Position numbers and translations under genes: made by a program. The notes under the pieces are model-generated. The model saw only the letters and a list, made by a program, of their open reading frames with translations, did no database searches and was not told the DNA's origin. 64,000 nucleotides of DNA from Brachyhypopomus gauderio (Eukaryota > Chordata > Actinopteri > Gymnotiformes > Hypopomidae): contig NC_135212.1 in the NCBI RefSeq assembly GCF_052324685.1, positions 24,184,316 to 24,248,315 of the forward strand, in the 5' to 3' direction. Below, piece by piece: positions 63,184 through 64,000 of this stretch (the stretch's first letter is position 1; each line of letters opens with the position of its first letter).

Positions 63184-64000
63184 GTAAGTTAAAGCTTAAT
63201 TTGATGCATAATGGTTGTTTTATTCGTATGTGGGGAAAAAGATAAACATTTTAAACTATATACCCTAGTGAAGGAACTCGTTTGTATTAAATTGTCCTCT
63301 CACGACAAGCTTACAATTTTACACTGACGTTATTCAGCATCCATCGTCAATAATGCAGTTTGTTAATTATTTTTAAATGTCCAATGTACATAAATTAGCT
63401 AACGTGATTTTTAAATTTCAATTAAACACACGTTACCCTGAAGTTTATCCCAGCTTAGTTTATGAAATGGCTGGATATAGCCTAGTAAACATGATACTAG
63501 TCTAGTAACAAAAAGCTTAATCGTATGCTGTACATCTTCCGGTTTTTCGATTAAAACTGTTGAGTAAGATGTTTTTTTATAGGTTACAAATTGTGAGCTT
63601 ACTCTCTGACTCGCAATAATTTTGTTGTCTCAAACGTAGGCTGAGTCTAGGTCCTTGTAGACATCAGTGCTCTCCAGGCAGAGCTGATGAAAGGTTGTTA
63701 AAGATGCGCTATAACCAACAGGCAAGTGCATGAACCCAGGAACACTGAGCTGAGTTTAACTGTCATTGATGGATGACAATCGTTTGTGGCCTAACTTCAT
63801 TACTAATTTCATGGTCATCCTGGACCTTTCATATTGCTCAATACTAGACATACAAGGTACATTTACTATTTGACTTTCTTACAGTAAATGAAAATCACTT
63901 GACCTACAATCCAGTATAGTGTACAACATAGATTTCTGCAAAAGCTCTGGCAAATTCACATCTATAATTCTTTTGGATTTGTCTTTATTTCTGTTTTAGT

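Overview
This window is nuclear DNA of a bony fish, most likely an ostariophysan/otophysan. The evidence is intron-containing genes whose proteins follow zebrafish and human orthologues exon by exon, very many CA/GT, AT and TCTA microsatellites, Tc1 and hAT elements, L2-like LINE pieces, and a tRNA-derived SINE of a kind I associate with otophysans. Exon limits below were read by hand from GT-AG (one GC-AG) junctions, codon phase and protein similarity; every complete gene closes in frame.

Layout: the last three exons of bcl2l13 (+; 1-8474), a gene-free stretch with a 1.1 kb inverted-repeat element, then bid (-; 11799-13552) and wee2 (-; 14682-17743). Next come dennd11 (+; 18729-24678) with a long 3' UTR, agk (-; 27797-30963), ighmbp2 (+; 31608-37327), a LINE fragment, and a TRIM35-like RING/B-box/SPRY gene (-; 38211-41384). 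After these lie rapsn (-; 43542-50118), whose introns carry a Tc1 copy and a hAT-type MITE, kbtbd4 (-; 53086-55947), the last two exons of a FAM180 gene, probably fam180b (+; 57536-58133), ddb2 (-; 58522-62112), and a likely first exon of an unidentified + strand gene near 62940-63183.

The gene order is a mosaic of blocks that lie apart in human: bcl2l13-bid (22q11), wee2-dennd11-agk (7q34), ighmbp2 (11q13) and rapsn-kbtbd4-fam180b-ddb2 (11p11.2). Most genes are housekeeping or cell-type factors and do not form a pathway. bcl2l13 and bid are the exception: both are BCL2-family proteins that act at mitochondria. wee2/dennd11, agk/ighmbp2, kbtbd4/fam180b and ddb2/next gene are divergent pairs. 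dennd11/agk, ighmbp2/TRIM and fam180b/ddb2 are convergent pairs.

I found no viral element, CRISPR array or obviously new multi-gene system. The least explained signal is the 10112-11200 element, which repeats its own terminal motif in two internal near-palindromes.
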